Source: Dioscorea cayenensis subsp. rotundata
Taxonomy: Eukaryota; Streptophyta; Magnoliopsida; Dioscoreales; Dioscoreaceae
NCBI RefSeq assembly: GCF_009730915.1
Contig: NC_052487.1
Coordinates: forward strand, 1,426,001-1,490,000
Reading direction: 5' to 3'
DNA: 64,000 bases
The notes under the pieces were generated by a model that was not told the origin of the DNA, searched no databases, and was given only the letters and a program-made list of their open reading frames with translations. Position numbers and translations under genes: made by a program. This document shows, in pieces, positions 11,601 through 24,174 of the stretch. Positions within the stretch are counted from its first letter, which is position 1, and every line of letters starts with the position of its first letter.

Positions 11601-14600
11601 ATACGAAGATTTGAAAATTCAACTTTCTCAGCAATTAGACTGTGAGTTCCAATTACAAATGAGATGTCTCCAGTCTTAATACCCTGCCTTTAGATAAAAT
11701 AAAGATTCATAACAGGATCATTAAAAGATATTGAAACAACATATCCAAAATTATAAAATAGATAACATGCCTCCAAAACAGCACGTGATTGCTTTGTTGG
11801 GGTCGAACCGGTAAGCAGGGCAACAGAAGGCTTACAGACACCATCCGCCAAAGCTTGCAATAAAGAAAGCACATGCTCATAGTGCTGGATAGCAAGCAGC
11901 TCAGTTGGAACCATGAAAGCAGCCTGGTTTTGACAAAATACGTTAGCACAAGGTAAGTGGTATGGTACTTGCATGTAGTAGAGTATATATTGTACTCTTC
12001 TAATTTTAAGAACAAAATTTACACCAGAATGACTTCTAAACTTAGCCAACCTGATAACCTGATGCAATGACCTCCATACAAGCAAGGAAAGCAACCACTG
12101 TTTTACCACAGCCAACATCACCCTGAAAAGAACATAAAAACCATTATGGCTGAACCTAGTCAGAACAAAGAAGCTTGAGTAAAAATAAATATTATTAGCT
12201 TCCGCTTATAATTGCTGATCTCTAGATTATTTACATCCAAATGCAACTTCAGACATTAAAATTCAGATAACTTAAATGAGCAAGAATTAGAACTTATGTC
12301 AGCAAGAAGATTTATATTGAAGTGGAAATAGACATAAATAATCAACAAATTATTCAACATAAACTAATATTTGATGCATGCACCTGCAGGAGTCTATTCA
12401 TTGGAACTGGTCTTTTAAGGTCCCAAATTATTTCTGAAACAGCATTTAATTGACTAGGAGTAAGAGAATATGGAAGAGCCTTCAACAACGTCTTTGTAAG
12501 AGGGAACCATTCCTCAACAGAAACAGCATGAAGTTCCTGGTTTTTGTACTTATTCAATAACTCTTCCTTTTCGATATGACTGCCAAGTGCTTCAAGCATT
12601 TGATATAGTCTGGCCAGCTGTAACAATGATCAATGAGTATTATCAATTTGTAGGTTAAGAGAAAGGGAAAAGAAAAAAAGGAAGAATATGTCAGTGTGTA
12701 TGTCACAATGAGCCTTGCATTATGTCAACTATTTTTTCCCCTATATACTCAAGAGGCAAAAGTCAATAAACAAGAAGTTCCAAATGATGTTCCATGAAAT
12801 TGTTATACAAGATTACCTGTAGGTAGAAGAATTCATCAAATATTAATCTTCTGCGAGCTAGGTCAGCTTCATCCAATGTCTTAGGGGAGTGAATTTGCAT
12901 ATACGCCTGTATTAGCCATAACAGAATACTAAGACAGCAGTATCTAATGACAACAATAGATAAGCTAAGTTCCAAAGATTCCTTAGGAATAAGTTCACCA
13001 AGAGCAAATCTTTAAGATGACCACAACCTTGTAGGTGAGGCCCATGAAGTATTCATGTGACTTAAAACAAAACTACTATTCCCAAAATAAAATATCACTC
13101 CAGGAGAAACCTGTCACACAAAATATAATTGCTACTATCATCAAGGAAACATTCATTCAAGCAAACAATGTAAACTTGAGAACCAAAAACTAAAATATGG
13201 GCAATTGGGTGGACCAGCACATAATCAATCCGATCCATGCTATGTTCCTGTACAATGGTTTATGGTACAACTGAGTCAATTTGTCTTGGCTTAATATTTC
13301 TCAACTGAATCGATTTGGCTTGGCTTAATGTTTCCCAACTTTGTCTAATATGACCCAAAAATGTTCACAAGAGAGTGTTCAAGTATGCACAGCCTAATCC
13401 CATCTGAATTTGTTAATGTAAGCCCAGCTGTAAAGACTGCTCTACAATTATAACTATGGGATAAAACATTGATATCATTATATTTGTGCTAGTCCGTTCT
13501 TATATGATGTGCCCAATCATAATGGATCATGGAGGTCATTTAACAATCAGCTGTGGTTTATTTCATTGAAGGCTCTATTAGAGTTAAGGGCCCATCTAGA
13601 ATTGAAAATTCTCTTGGCAAGTGTTCAATCATGAAACAAAGATTGGAAAAGCACCTGTTAAAAACTAGAAAATTAAGAGATATTTCAAGTAAAAGGCAGT
13701 GAACATCAATATATTCACTCACATCATGAAGCTTTAACAAGTTGAATTCTTTAAGAATCTCATCAGGTATAGGATCAATATTGGCAGGCAATATCTTCAA
13801 AGCTCTGTGCATTGAAAACCAAAATCCATTAGGTATTTACCACATTAGATAACCATATTTTTCTTCAAAAATTATTTAGTTGAGGACTGAGAAAAAATCA
13901 GAAGTAATAAAAACAGATATTAAAGATCAATAAAAAATGAATAAAAAGGTAAAAACAGATATTAAAGATCAACAAAAAAATGAATAAAAAAGGAAAGCTG
14001 CAGATTTCAAGAAAAACTACAAAAATGTGTTCTAACCTCACTATGATGTCCCTAAAAAAGTCCGGCTTCAACCCGGCTTTAGAAGGATAAAGAGGATAAG
14101 GCCTGCACTCCAAATGGGCATGCTTTTCTTCTTCATCTTCAAGAATGTCAATATTGTACTCCCTCATTTCATAATGGTTTTTCAATTTCATTTTCTTGAC
14201 CTGCAACATTAATCACAATAAAATCAACATTCCATATGGCAGATAAATGCATTCAACACTAGCCCCTAAACTACAAACTACATCAAGAGATAAACTGCAA
14301 ACTAACATCTAATAAGCTAAAATACTCTAATATATTTATAGATGTTTGTAGCAACAATATGTAGATTCAATGTTAACCGACCAAGCGAATCAGAGACAAA
14401 TTATAGTAAAACATACAAGCGTCACAAAAATATATCATAATAGCCCATTAAGTGTTAGGCTAGATTCACTTCAGATTCGTTATTGTATGTATATCAAAGT
14501 TCTGTGCAATGACTAATGCGGAGAAAGTGGAGCACCTGGGGAAAAACAAAACAAATGCACGCACCTTACCACTGACACATACACAATCTCCCTCTTCATA

Positions 14601-16569
14601 CTTTGACTGTATGCTCATAAGAAAAGGTTGATATGTAAAACGGGTACCACGGAAGAACTTCTTCAAATGTAAATAAATAATCTTTTTTCCTCCATTGTCA
14701 CAATCATTGCACATAAATTCAGAATTTGTTTCATTGTTTACAAACTCACATTGTACAACCACCTCCAGGAATGAGAATGAATAACCAGCTCTGATTGCCC
14801 TGAGAGACAGCAGTGTCTCAAGTTAACTCACAACATTAATTAAAAAAAGTCACACACACATTCTGTTCAAATGACTTCGGAAAGAAATTGCTTGCCAGAA
14901 AGAAACAAACAAACAAAAATTGGATCATAGCCCTACAATCGTAACCATATCCATAAAAGACTGGTGATTACCTGGATGATATAATCCTGCCAACAAAAAT
15001 TAGATAGGCATTATCATCTACAGCACCATAGGCATTTTGTAAATCAGCATAGTTTCGGGGAAAGTGATGAAGCAACTTCCGCACCTATACAGAAATAAAA
15101 TCATGGTATTTCTATCTTTTTGATAAAATCAATAAACAATCTTCTCTGCAATTTTATAGGTATCCCACCGTGTGGAAACCACAATCTTCAAGTTGGCGGC
15201 ACTGCTTACTGGTTGTACCAGGTATAGATTTAACAGTTTTGTCTAATGTTATCTCAGTAGACAATCCTTGCAATGATTCACTGCCCACAGTCATCATGAG
15301 AGATTTCTCAGTAGCAACTCTGTTTTCTAGTTTCACATCACCATTTGAATGTTCTGCTGGAGAATTATAAGAAAACTTATAAGAACCCTTTACGTTGGAT
15401 TGGGATGCTCTATTTTCAGATGATGAGGAAAAGAACTGCCATGTTTCATTAATTTGATCATAGTTTGTCCCCACCGTGCCCAGAGAATCAGGAATTTCAG
15501 GTAGTAAAGGACTAAAATTTTCATGCTGAGCCGGAACCTCATTATACAATTCAACCAGGGAGGAATCACCCAACATGATAGAAGGAAATCTAGCACAAGC
15601 CAGTCTAAGATCCAATTCACCACTTACATCTTCTAGATCAATATCAGATTCTCTCTTAAGATCTTGTTCAATCAAATCCTGAATGTTATTGTATCCCATT
15701 AAAGCTAAAACCTGAAAGTTAGCAACAATAAAATAAATTTATATAAACTTCATTCCAAAGTGATAAATGCCCACATATACAAACTTTGCAAAATTTGTCA
15801 TGTTAGCATGGATAGTCAAATGCTTCTTAACAAAATATAATAATACTCTTTGCACCATCATAATAAGATATTGAAAATCTTATAGATGTTAATAAATAAA
15901 AAATTACAACCATTTGGCATATTGCTGATGAGCAAAAATAAAATGAGTAACTCCACTAATTGCTTTCTAAAATCACGTGGTCAAGCACAAAACTACAGTA
16001 GTAATATCTGATCAGTCTGATCAACTAGATCATATAATACCACTTTATATGTTCTGATAAAAATAAGAAAGATAAACACATATTCCCAGACAGAAAATTA
16101 GAATCTATACATATGCCCCTACCTTGTTCAAAAATTTTGTCCTCTCAGACACACTTGCTGTGCTATAACCACCAACTTCCTCCAACAGCTTTTGAGCAGA
16201 TGAACAATTTGACTTGGAACACCATTTCAGCAGTTGGGAGTGGAGAAGGTTACTGAACCTGCAAGCAGAGCTCAATGTACAATACAAAACTCCAAACCTA
16301 AATGTCCAGCAGAACAACAAATATGCTAGCATTAGCTGCACTATTACCTCATTGTTCTAAAGAATGTGTTGCTGTATCCTTTCTCAACTTCACTATAAAT
16401 CGCACTTCTTAGATGACTCTCATTTAAACCCTAAAAAAAAAAAGACATTTTTCAAAACCAACAACTCTTAAAAAAAAATTAAGGAAAATTTTTCAGAAAA
16501 TAGAGCTTATCAGACCAAGAAGGGCAATACCTGATAGCACGAACACACCAGTGAGAAGGCCCGTGCCAT
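8630..16569 (-). CDS. RECG1: ATP-dependent DNA helicase RecG homologue, organelle-targeted
   Basis: Superfamily 2 branch-migrating helicase. In plants RECG1 acts in plastids and mitochondria on recombination intermediates and suppresses ectopic recombination between repeats. Seventeen coding exons join in phase to 998 aa: 16531-16569, 16348-16430, 16123-16258, 15169-15711, 14972-15084, 14565-14799, 14037-14200, 13723-13804, 12817-12906, 12384-12617, 12051-12122, 11771-11923, 11540-11683, 10990-11148, 10730-10813, 9489-10061 and 8630-8722. The N-terminus ([13 protein letters not shown], Ser/Arg-rich, few acids) looks like a transit peptide. The wedge/OB domain lies in exons 5-8. Walker A GDVGCGKT is at 574-581, motif II DEQH at 680-683, motif III SATP near 729-732 and motif [11 protein letters not shown] at 884-892. 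The end QPLCILGD is characteristic. Intron 12 uses a GC donor (GAG|GCATGT); every other intron is GT-AG. The start was chosen because only this frame leads into the in-phase exon 2. Confidence 0.94.
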
Positions 16570-17100
16570 TAGGGAAAACTTTCATGGAATTCATACCATG
16601 CCTTAAACCCTAGAGCCTGTGAATCACAAATAAAAAAAAGGAAAAAATGTAATATTCACCTCAGGCATCCAAAGTAGTTCAAAAAAATATATTTTAAAAA
16701 AAAAAACCTCAAAAAGGGAATCAAAAAGTTCATAAAAAATCAAGAAAAACAAGAATTGTACACAATATTCATGAAGGAACACACATCATACCTTAAACCC
16801 TAGGATACAAAAACCACTAATAACACAATATATTCATCTAATGCATCGAAAAAAAATTACAAAAATCAAAGAAAAACAAGAAATGCATCAAAAACCCAAG
16901 TAGTTCAATGCAGGAAGTATCAAAAGAAGTACAAATCGAATCGAAAGAAGAGAAGAGAGCATTCACGGAATTACCGAGCTAAGGATTGCTCGTAGATGAA
17001 GAAAGAGCCGAGCTTGTTGAATCGCGGGGAAGTATTTCTGGGAAGCAAGAGCTCTTATCTCGAATTCTCAGTTGAACGAGTGATGATCTTGATGCATTAT
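16570..17100 (-). promoter_or_regulatory. RECG1 5' UTR with intron and upstream ATGs
   Basis: A 5' UTR intron is predicted with donor CTCG|GTAATT at 16974 and acceptor ACAG|GCTC at 16617. The leader exon 16570-16616 contains an ATG-GTA-TGA minimal uORF and a second ATG pair that overlaps the main start out of frame. The promoter should lie above about 17050; a strong TATA box was not recognised. Confidence 0.4.
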
Positions 17101-17559
17101 GGACGGTTGATTAAAAGGACTGTTTGATGAGAAACCTAGAGCTGCCAGTTGTTCTTTGTGATTCGCACGCTAGATTTCAACCGTCCGATGCAAACACCAG
17201 AAATTTGATTTATTAGTTCTTCATGTAACCAAAATTCAGATAATCAGGGGCTAGGGTTCTCTCTCTGTTGTGGCCTGGGAGGAGGCCGTTGTTCCTCTTG
17301 TTGTCTGTTGTAGTGTTTTGTTGTTTTGATTTTGAGCTGGGGTATCACATCTAGTAGTTTTTCATTTTCTGTTTTCTTCACCCATCGGGGGAGATTTGTT
17401 ATTTCTGGTTTTTTTCATTAATTTGAAGTGGTTTATCCACCTTTTTAAAAAAAAATTAATAAAATAATAATAATAAAATTTTGAGGTAGTGAAAATGTAA
17501 GTGATTATAGTACTTTGTTTATGGTGCAAAATGAGATTAAAAAAAAAAACAATTCTTCT
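17101..17559. other. Intergenic between RECG1 and Copia debris
   Basis: The left side is the RECG1 upstream flank. From about 17240 to 17460 a GT-rich stretch ending in TTTATCCACC plus an A-rich tail resembles a LINE 3' end, but no coding part is present. Nothing else was recognised. Confidence 0.35.
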
Positions 17560-18300
17560 GTGTGGGTTTTAGATAGTGGAACCTCAAGTCATGACAGGAA
17601 ATAGAGAGTTGTTTATCAGTTAGATGGAAATGTCCAACATAAGTTTTTTTTTTTTTAAATGAATAAACCACATACATTAAAAAAGGAGTGTCAACAAAAC
17701 AAAACACCAGAGAGGAGTGCCAACAGTCAAACACACCAGAAGTGGGAGAAGCAAAACAAAACACAGGACACAGCAAGACCACAACAAGAAAAAAAATTGA
17801 TGTATGTGCAAACATAAATTAGGCTTAGGAATGATAAAGAAATTGATGTATGTGGTAGTGGATTTGTTGCAGTAAATTTTCAAGGAGAAGGGATTAAATT
17901 AATCCATGGGGTTAAATATGTACCAAAGTCGGCACATAATTTATTGAGTGTGGGACAGTTGATTGACAATTGGTTCAATATGAACTTTAGCAATTGTGGA
18001 TGCGGTATAGAAAATGCATAAACAGATGTGCAGGTGTTACATGTTCAGAGGAATTAGAACAATTTATTTTCTGTGAAGTTTTCTAAAGATGAGCAAATTA
18101 ATGTGGCAATGTTAGTTGATGATAACATACATAACATATATACATATAACAGAATTATCTTTATTTTGGCATAGATGGTTTGGTCACTTGAATTTTCAAG
18201 GTTTGCAAATTCTTCATGGACAAAATATAGTTGTTGGTCTTCCAAGCTAGTATGAAAAAATTACAAAATTGTGAAGCTTGCATCTTTGGAAATTAAACTA
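17560..18300 (+). pseudogene. Degenerate Copia pol fragment (protease to GAG-pre-integrase)
   Basis: Translated pieces read DSGTSSH (retroviral-type aspartic protease active-site context), then HGVKYVPKSAHNLLSVGQL and LWHRWFGHLNFQGL, the GAG-pre-integrase zinc-knuckle region of Ty1/copia pol. Frame changes and stops interrupt it. An A/T-rich insert of about 200 bp (around 17646-17850) splits the protease region, with AAATTGATGTATGTG repeated on either side of its right end. Non-functional. Confidence 0.7.
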
Positions 18301-18370
18301 TCAAGATTGCCATTTTCATCGGGAAGTCACGGAGAGCAAAACATAAATTGGTTATATATATATATATATA

Positions 18371-18627
18371 TTACAACATAATTAATTTAAAAATTAAATT
18401 CATTGGTCTGGTTTTGGTTCTAACGTATTAGAAAAAATCAATTAATTTGTAAATCAAAGTTTCAGGTCTGGTCTTGATCCGGTTTTTTTAAAATGTTTTT
18501 AATTCAAAAATGATTAAAATTCATGGGCATAGGTCATTACTTCGAGCGCACCCATCCCTTAGTTAAAATATAAACTTGAAAAATTATATATATATATATA
18601 TATGATTTCAGAATTTCGCAACTATAC
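18371..18627 (+). repeat. Dispersed repeat, copy 1
   Basis: A 257-bp non-coding sequence that begins TTACAACATAATTAATTT after a (TA)n run and ends GATTTCAGAATTTCGCAAC. It recurs with scattered mismatches and a longer (TA)n at 23855-24170. Each copy abuts a Copia fragment. Confidence 0.8.
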
Positions 18628-18725
18628 ACTGTAACCCATTTTTTAGATTTTATAGGGTATAATTATTGTTTAAAAAAACCATATTTTGGATTTTTATTGA
18701 ACCCAAACACTTTATAATATTTTGA

Positions 18726-18914
18726 TTTTTTTTTTTTGAGAAAGGGGACAAGCGCGGATACTCAGGGACGAACATGTGTGGGAGCCGCGCTTACCATCGA
18801 ACCGTGTCCTCACCTTACGCGAGATGGGGATTGAACTCGGGGAGCCACGCTCGACACTCGAGACGAACACCCTATGCAAAGGACCCAATGCCAATACACC
18901 AAATAGTCGTTGGC
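18726..18914 (-). mobile_element. tRNA-derived SINE with 11-bp target-site duplication
   Basis: A 189-bp element on the minus strand. It ends in a 12-bp poly-A (T-run at 18726-18737). It contains a Pol III B-box-like GAGTTCAATCCC and a weaker A-box-like TGGCATTGGG upstream of it. The direct repeat TAATATTTTGA lies at 18715-18725 and 18915-18925, immediately at both ends, which marks the insertion precisely. The short open frame inside is not a gene. Confidence 0.8.
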
Positions 18915-19123
18915 TAATATTTTGAAATTTGTAACTGGTGCATAAAATTTATTTTAAAAATTATAAACAAGTAACCAGGTGTTACCTTGTTCCTCGCTCA
19001 CGTCTGCGTATTATGTAAGTTCATAGACTACGTACGAAGACCAATCTCTCATTCTTCATTGAAAACATCAATCCAAACTGCGCGACACGCTTGAGGTTCC
19101 CCCCAACAAACCATTGGACTATC

Positions 19124-19133
19124 TCTATATATA
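19124..19133 (+). promoter_or_regulatory. TATA box of the cysteine protease gene
   Basis: CTATATATAC lies 75-84 bp upstream of the chosen ATG at 19208, with ATTGG (inverted CCAAT) about 10 bp further upstream. This placement argues that the in-frame upstream ATG at 19091 is not transcribed. Confidence 0.6.
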
Positions 19134-19207
19134 CCTTGGTGTTTCCATTAGCGAAGCTCATAGCCTTTCAGTTCAGTAAGCCATTACCTCTTTTAATCAA
19201 GAAGCAC

Positions 19208-20400
19208 ATGGCATTCATGGAATCCAACAAGTTCTCATTGTTGGCCTTGTTAGTTCTTGGTGTTTATGTTTCGGTGACCGCATCTCGGGCGCTGAATGAG
19301 GCATCTATGTCTGATAAACATAAGCAGTGGATGCTTGAGCATGGTCGGACATACAAAGACGTCGCTGAGACGCAGCATCGCTTCGAGATATTCAAGAAGA
19401 ACGTTGAGTTTATTGACTCATTTAACGCCGGGGATCACAAGTTTAAGCTTGGCCCAAACCTGTTTGCCGACCTAACCAATGAGGAGTTTAGAGCCATGTA
19501 CAATGGCTTTAGACTTTCTTCCACTGATAGCAGCAAGGCAAAGAGTTCTTTTAAGTATGAGAACTCCACTGATGTGCCTGAGTCTATGGATTGGAGGACC
19601 AAAGGAGCTGTCACTCATGTTAAGAACCAAGGCCAATGCGGTAGGTTCCAATAGATGCACTTGTTTAAGAGAACAAATTAGAGTCATTAATTAAAGCATA
19701 ACTATGCTGAAATATTATACTAACATGTCTAGTACAACGCATTGTATCAAATAAAAATTTCTTTTAATTGTCATACATCCTCATTCAATTGTATTTTATG
19801 TATATAGGTTGTTGTTGGGCATTCTCTGCTGTGGCTGCCATGGAAGGAGTCACAAAGCTCAGTACAGATAACTTGATCTCCCTTTCTGAACAAGAGGTTG
19901 TCGATTGTGATGTCGATGAGGAGGACAACGGATGCCATGGTGGCTGGCCGAGTGGTGCCTTTAAGTTCATCATTAAGAATGGTGGACTCACTACTGAAAC
20001 AAACTATCCTTATACAGAAACTCAAGGCACCTGCAACATAGAGAAAGCAACTTCACATGCAGCCCAAATTAGCGGCTATGAGGATGTGCCTGCAAACAAT
20101 GAGGCGGCACTCCTTATGGCCGTAGCTAATCAGCCAGTCTCTGTTGCCATTAATGGCGGTGGCTATGCCTTCCAGTTATACTCCAACGGTGTATTCTCCG
20201 GTCCTTGTGGATTTAAACTAGATCACGCTGTCACCGCAGTTGGCTATGGGCAAGATAGTGATGGGACAAAGTATTGGTTGGTCAAAAACTCATGGGGAGA
20301 ATCATGGGGTGAGAATGGATACATAAGGATGGAAAGGGATGTTGGATATGATCAAGGTCTTTGTGGCATTGCCATGCACGCATCGTACCCTACTGCTTGA
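19208..20400 (+). CDS. Papain-like cysteine protease (C1A), SAG39-like
   Basis: Secreted or vacuolar papain-family endopeptidase of the type often induced in senescence. Two exons, 19208-19640 and 19808-20400, encode 341 aa; the intron splits the Gly codon just before the active site. Residues 1-26 form a signal peptide. The I29 inhibitor prodomain carries the ERFNIN-type helix (about 54-75, HRFEIFKKNVEFID) and a GPNLFADLTNEEF stretch. The mature domain begins around VPESMDW. The catalytic set is complete: oxyanion Gln141, nucleophile Cys147 (CGCCWAF), His284 (LDHAV) and Asn305 (NSWG). Disulphide cysteines are present. There is no C-terminal granulin domain or KDEL signal; it ends ASYPTA. The residue before the nucleophile is Cys rather than papain's Ser, as seen in SAG39-type enzymes. 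Confidence 0.94.
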
Positions 20401-22461
20401 AGACATTAACAAGTTCCGAGTCTCTTTTAATTTTATCTTTGAGTTGTGTTCTTTTAATTTTTGAGTTGTGTTCGTATTGTAGTCATAGGCATAATATTGA
20501 GACTGTGATGTTCAATAAGCATATATGTGGTGTATGCCGAAAGTATATGTAGGCACACACACACGCATTCAATATACTCACAATTGGCTTCTAAATCAAT
20601 AAAGCTAGCAATGCAGGTGTTTCATGTTAACTTTTTTTGTTTTTATTATTTTTATTTTTTATTGTATCCATTTTAGCAATCAGTTTTATTGGTGGAAGAT
20701 AAAACATATAAATTAATATTGATAGTATTGAGTGGAAACATTATTTAAAAAAAAAAAAAAATTGAATGTAAGTTACCCTTAACCAAAGCCTTCCAAAGTA
20801 TCAGTTGCAGCAGGAAGGCTGGAGTTGTTAGAGTAAAGAAAAAAAAAGTACACAGATTATAAGAGGAATGCAAAGACTTCTTTGAATTGATAGCAGATAC
20901 TTTTTTTCACTGAATACAACAACATATATATAATGAAGATGACACCGTTTCATGCAAAGAATGAAACTTACAACAATGTGACACGTAACAATAACTACCA
21001 ATTAATAAAACAAGGTAACCACGAACTGCATGTAACCATGATAACTACCTCCACGTTGGATGCCACCGATTCATCATCTTCAATCAACTTCAACAGGAGT
21101 AATGAGTTGGTGTGCCTGGCGAGCGCATATGCAAACTTGACTTGAGCTCAACGCTTGCTCGGCCATCACTCTAGAACAAAGTGAAGGTTGCGGTGTTTGT
21201 GTTTGCCGTGATTTTGACTCTTAACCAGATAAACTTGACAATCTCTCTTGTCCAAATTAAGGGCTGTTTGCTAGCTATATAAAACTTGAAGATTTAACCA
21301 AAATTATCTTGACCATTATTAATGTTGATGGAAACTCAGTCTTCGGTGATCGACTTTGAGCCTTGACGAAAATAACCTAACCTTTGGCACTCAGTTTCTA
21401 ACCAAAGTCTACCGTCATGCACCTTGCACTCCACCAAATTAAGAAAAGTTCAGGGATGCGCACAAGCCTCACTAGTGCAAGTGGGGGCAGGGCCTATGCA
21501 CACAACCACCGCTCACATCTCCCAGAAATGTGCCATCAGCCGAAAATCGAACTCTCACTACTTGGTGAAGAGCTCTATCGACGACCCGTATACCAATAGA
21601 CCATTTGATCATTGGCATTGAGTTTTGATCGTCATTGAGTACGTTTTGCTTGGCCATGTGTCTGAACTGAATAGAGTCGGTATTGACGTCAAGTCTCAAG
21701 CAATAGCCGAGTTCTTCTTCCTTATCACTTACGCCATGGATGTTGACTAAACAGAATTTGTGTTGGCCCCAAGTCTTGATCAATGTAGACCAAGAATCTT
21801 GACCAAACAAAATCTCTGTCTTTGGCATCACCAAATTAATCAAAGCTGAGTATGAGTCAACCATGAATCTTGGCCAAACAAAATCAAACTTGAATAGTAA
21901 GTAGTGATCAAAACAAAGTTTTAATTTGTTCGATCAAAGGTGTTGAATAAAGCAGTTTGACCTTGACAGACTTGTTGACAAATTAACCAGAGGTTTGACT
22001 TGGCCAAAGCTCTAGAACATAAACAATATATAATAAACCTCCATCACCAAGTCGTGGAGACCACGTGCAAACTCACTCATACAAGACAAAATGCGAATGG
22101 CCGTTGCGTTGGTGTCACACGCGCGGTTCCATGATTTGGATAGCTACTTATAATCTCCTGCATGAAGGCCTTTGGCTTGGAGAATTATAGAAGGAGAAAA
22201 AATATACCGAGAAATATTTCAAATGTATACATAAATATATATATATATATATACACACACACACGATATTTAATGCATCAGTTACAGTGTTTGTGCGTGA
22301 GATGTTATGCTTTTGATTGTTGGCCTTTTTGAGCACTCGCTTGAGCCATTATCAGCCAACACTGGTGAAGTACTTAGCCTAGAGGTAAATTCAGCTTAGC
22401 AAAGGACTTAGTAGTGCTACGGCAGGTAAATTACCACACTTGACAAAATATAATTAGACTT
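20401..22461. other. Intergenic, with repeated TTGAC motifs
   Basis: The protease 3' UTR is probably in the first 150 bp. From about 21220 to 22010 TTGAC or GTCAA occurs more than ten times in otherwise unrecognised sequence. No gene was seen. Confidence 0.5.
21430..21605 (-). mobile_element. Possible second SINE-like sequence
   Basis: On the minus strand, GAGTTCGATTTTC resembles a Pol III B box, and GGTCTATTGGTATACGGG about 45 bp upstream could hold an A box. No poly-A tail or target-site duplication was found, so this is weak. Confidence 0.3.
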
Positions 22462-23160
22462 GAATGGGTATAATAACACTTACACTTGTGGAGATTAGAC
22501 GCATTATGCCTCCTGAGCAGCTCAGTTATTGTAGTATGTTATTTACTATAGCAATTTGAACATCTCATTGCTATATACTTGTGTTGCTGTAATTAAATTA
22601 ATACATTTACATTATTGTAGCTAAACAAGCTGAGTCCAAGCTTTATAATTTTTCTTAATGACACTAGTCTGAGTATGACAAATAAAGTTTGAAGTCGACT
22701 CTTCTTAGACTCAAACTCGATTAAAATAGAACCCAACCAAGCACAATCATAAGAAAAGACGGCTGAGCCAGGCTCAATTACAACCCTAGAATGGGTATAA
22801 TAACAACACTTCAATTGTGGATGCTCAATTCGACACATTAAGCTAGTGAGAAACTCCGTCATTGTAGTATGTTATTTACTATAGCAATTTGATTATCTCA
22901 TCACTACCATACTTGTGCTATTGTAATTAAATTAATGCAGATATGCTACTGTAATTAAACGAGTTGAGTTCGAGTTTATAATTTTTGTTGATGAGACAAG
23001 TCCGAATATGACAAATGAAGTTTGAAGTGGGCTCAGCTTAGACTCGGACTCAGCAAAAAATAGTGTCCAACCAAGCTTAATCATAAGAAAAGGCAGCTAA
23101 GCTTGGCCCAATTATAGCCTTAGAATTGATATAATAGCACTTCACTTGTGGAGGTATATA
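22462..23160. repeat. Tandem repeat, about 330-bp period, two full copies and the start of a third
   Basis: Copy starts GAATGGGTATAATAAC at 22462 and 22789 and GAATTGATATAATAGCAC at 23123 give periods of 327 and 334 bp. Shared internal blocks include GTAGTATGTTATTTACTATA and ATCATAAGAAAAG. Identity is roughly 80-85% by eye. Non-coding. Confidence 0.75.
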
Positions 23161-23776
23161 ACTAACTATGGTTCTTAATTACACATGTATATTAAAAATT
23201 GCCAATTCCCTGATCCCGCCCCCTACTAATGACAAAGAAAACGAAAACCTAAACCTATTGGCGTAGTATTTTGCTAATAAAGATATAAAGTTTTTCTTTC
23301 AAGTTAATTAAAGGATGCGATCTTCTGAAATATTGTTAATTATAGTGAAAATAAAGGCAAGTAATGATTTGGTAAAAGGTAAACATGTCAAAATTAAGGA
23401 TGATCATCAAAATCTTACTAGAACTCGATAATTCCTGTGGGATTGCTAAAAAAAATAATAAAAAAATTTGATTAACCAAGTGGGAACGATAATAATAAAA
23501 TAGAATACAATTATATTGATATGCAGGGTAATATAATACAATTCTATTGATATGCCTATGGCAGATGTTTTGATTTCATGTGAAATTTTTATTTATATTG
23601 TAGGAATGACCTCAAAATAATTTTTTTAGTTTATTTTAATTTATGATGCCATGACTATTTATTAGATTGTGGATTTTTTTAATTAATTTTATAATTAAAT
23701 GATTTTGATTTTCTAAGTTAACGCTTCAATAGTTTAATTTTTAGATCAAAACTGGTTTTTGTATTGTACCAATGTG

Positions 23777-23778
<2 letters not shown>

Positions 23779-23854
<76 letters not shown>
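23779..23854. repeat. (TA)n microsatellite
   Basis: About 76 bp of uninterrupted TA directly before dispersed repeat copy 2. Confidence 0.95.
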
Positions 23855-23857
<3 letters not shown>

Positions 23858-24093
23858 CAACATAATTAATTTAAAAATTAAATTCATTGGTCTGGTTTTG
23901 GTTCTAACATATTAAAAAAAAATCAATTAATTTTAAATCAACAATTTCATATTTGGTTTTGATCTGATTTCTTTAAAATGTTTTTAATTCAAAAATGGTT
24001 AAAATTCACTGGCATCGCACTCCACACTGAAAAATGTGAATAAACCATGCTTTTATTGAACACCCACACCTTAGTTAAAATATAAACTTGAAA

Positions 24094-24146
<53 letters not shown>

Positions 24147-24170
24147 ATTTCAGAATTTCGCAACTATACA
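23855..24170 (+). repeat. Dispersed repeat, copy 2
   Basis: Second copy of the sequence at 18371-18627, with the same start and the same end GATTTCAGAATTTCGCAAC. It is longer because of an expanded (TA)n(TG)n tract at 24099-24146. Confidence 0.8.
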
Positions 24171-24174
24171 ATGG

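Noticed and set aside
19091..19207. In-frame N-terminal extension of the cysteine protease
   Set aside because: It contains the TATA box and would place the signal peptide 40 residues from the start; the ATG at 19208 fits the family.
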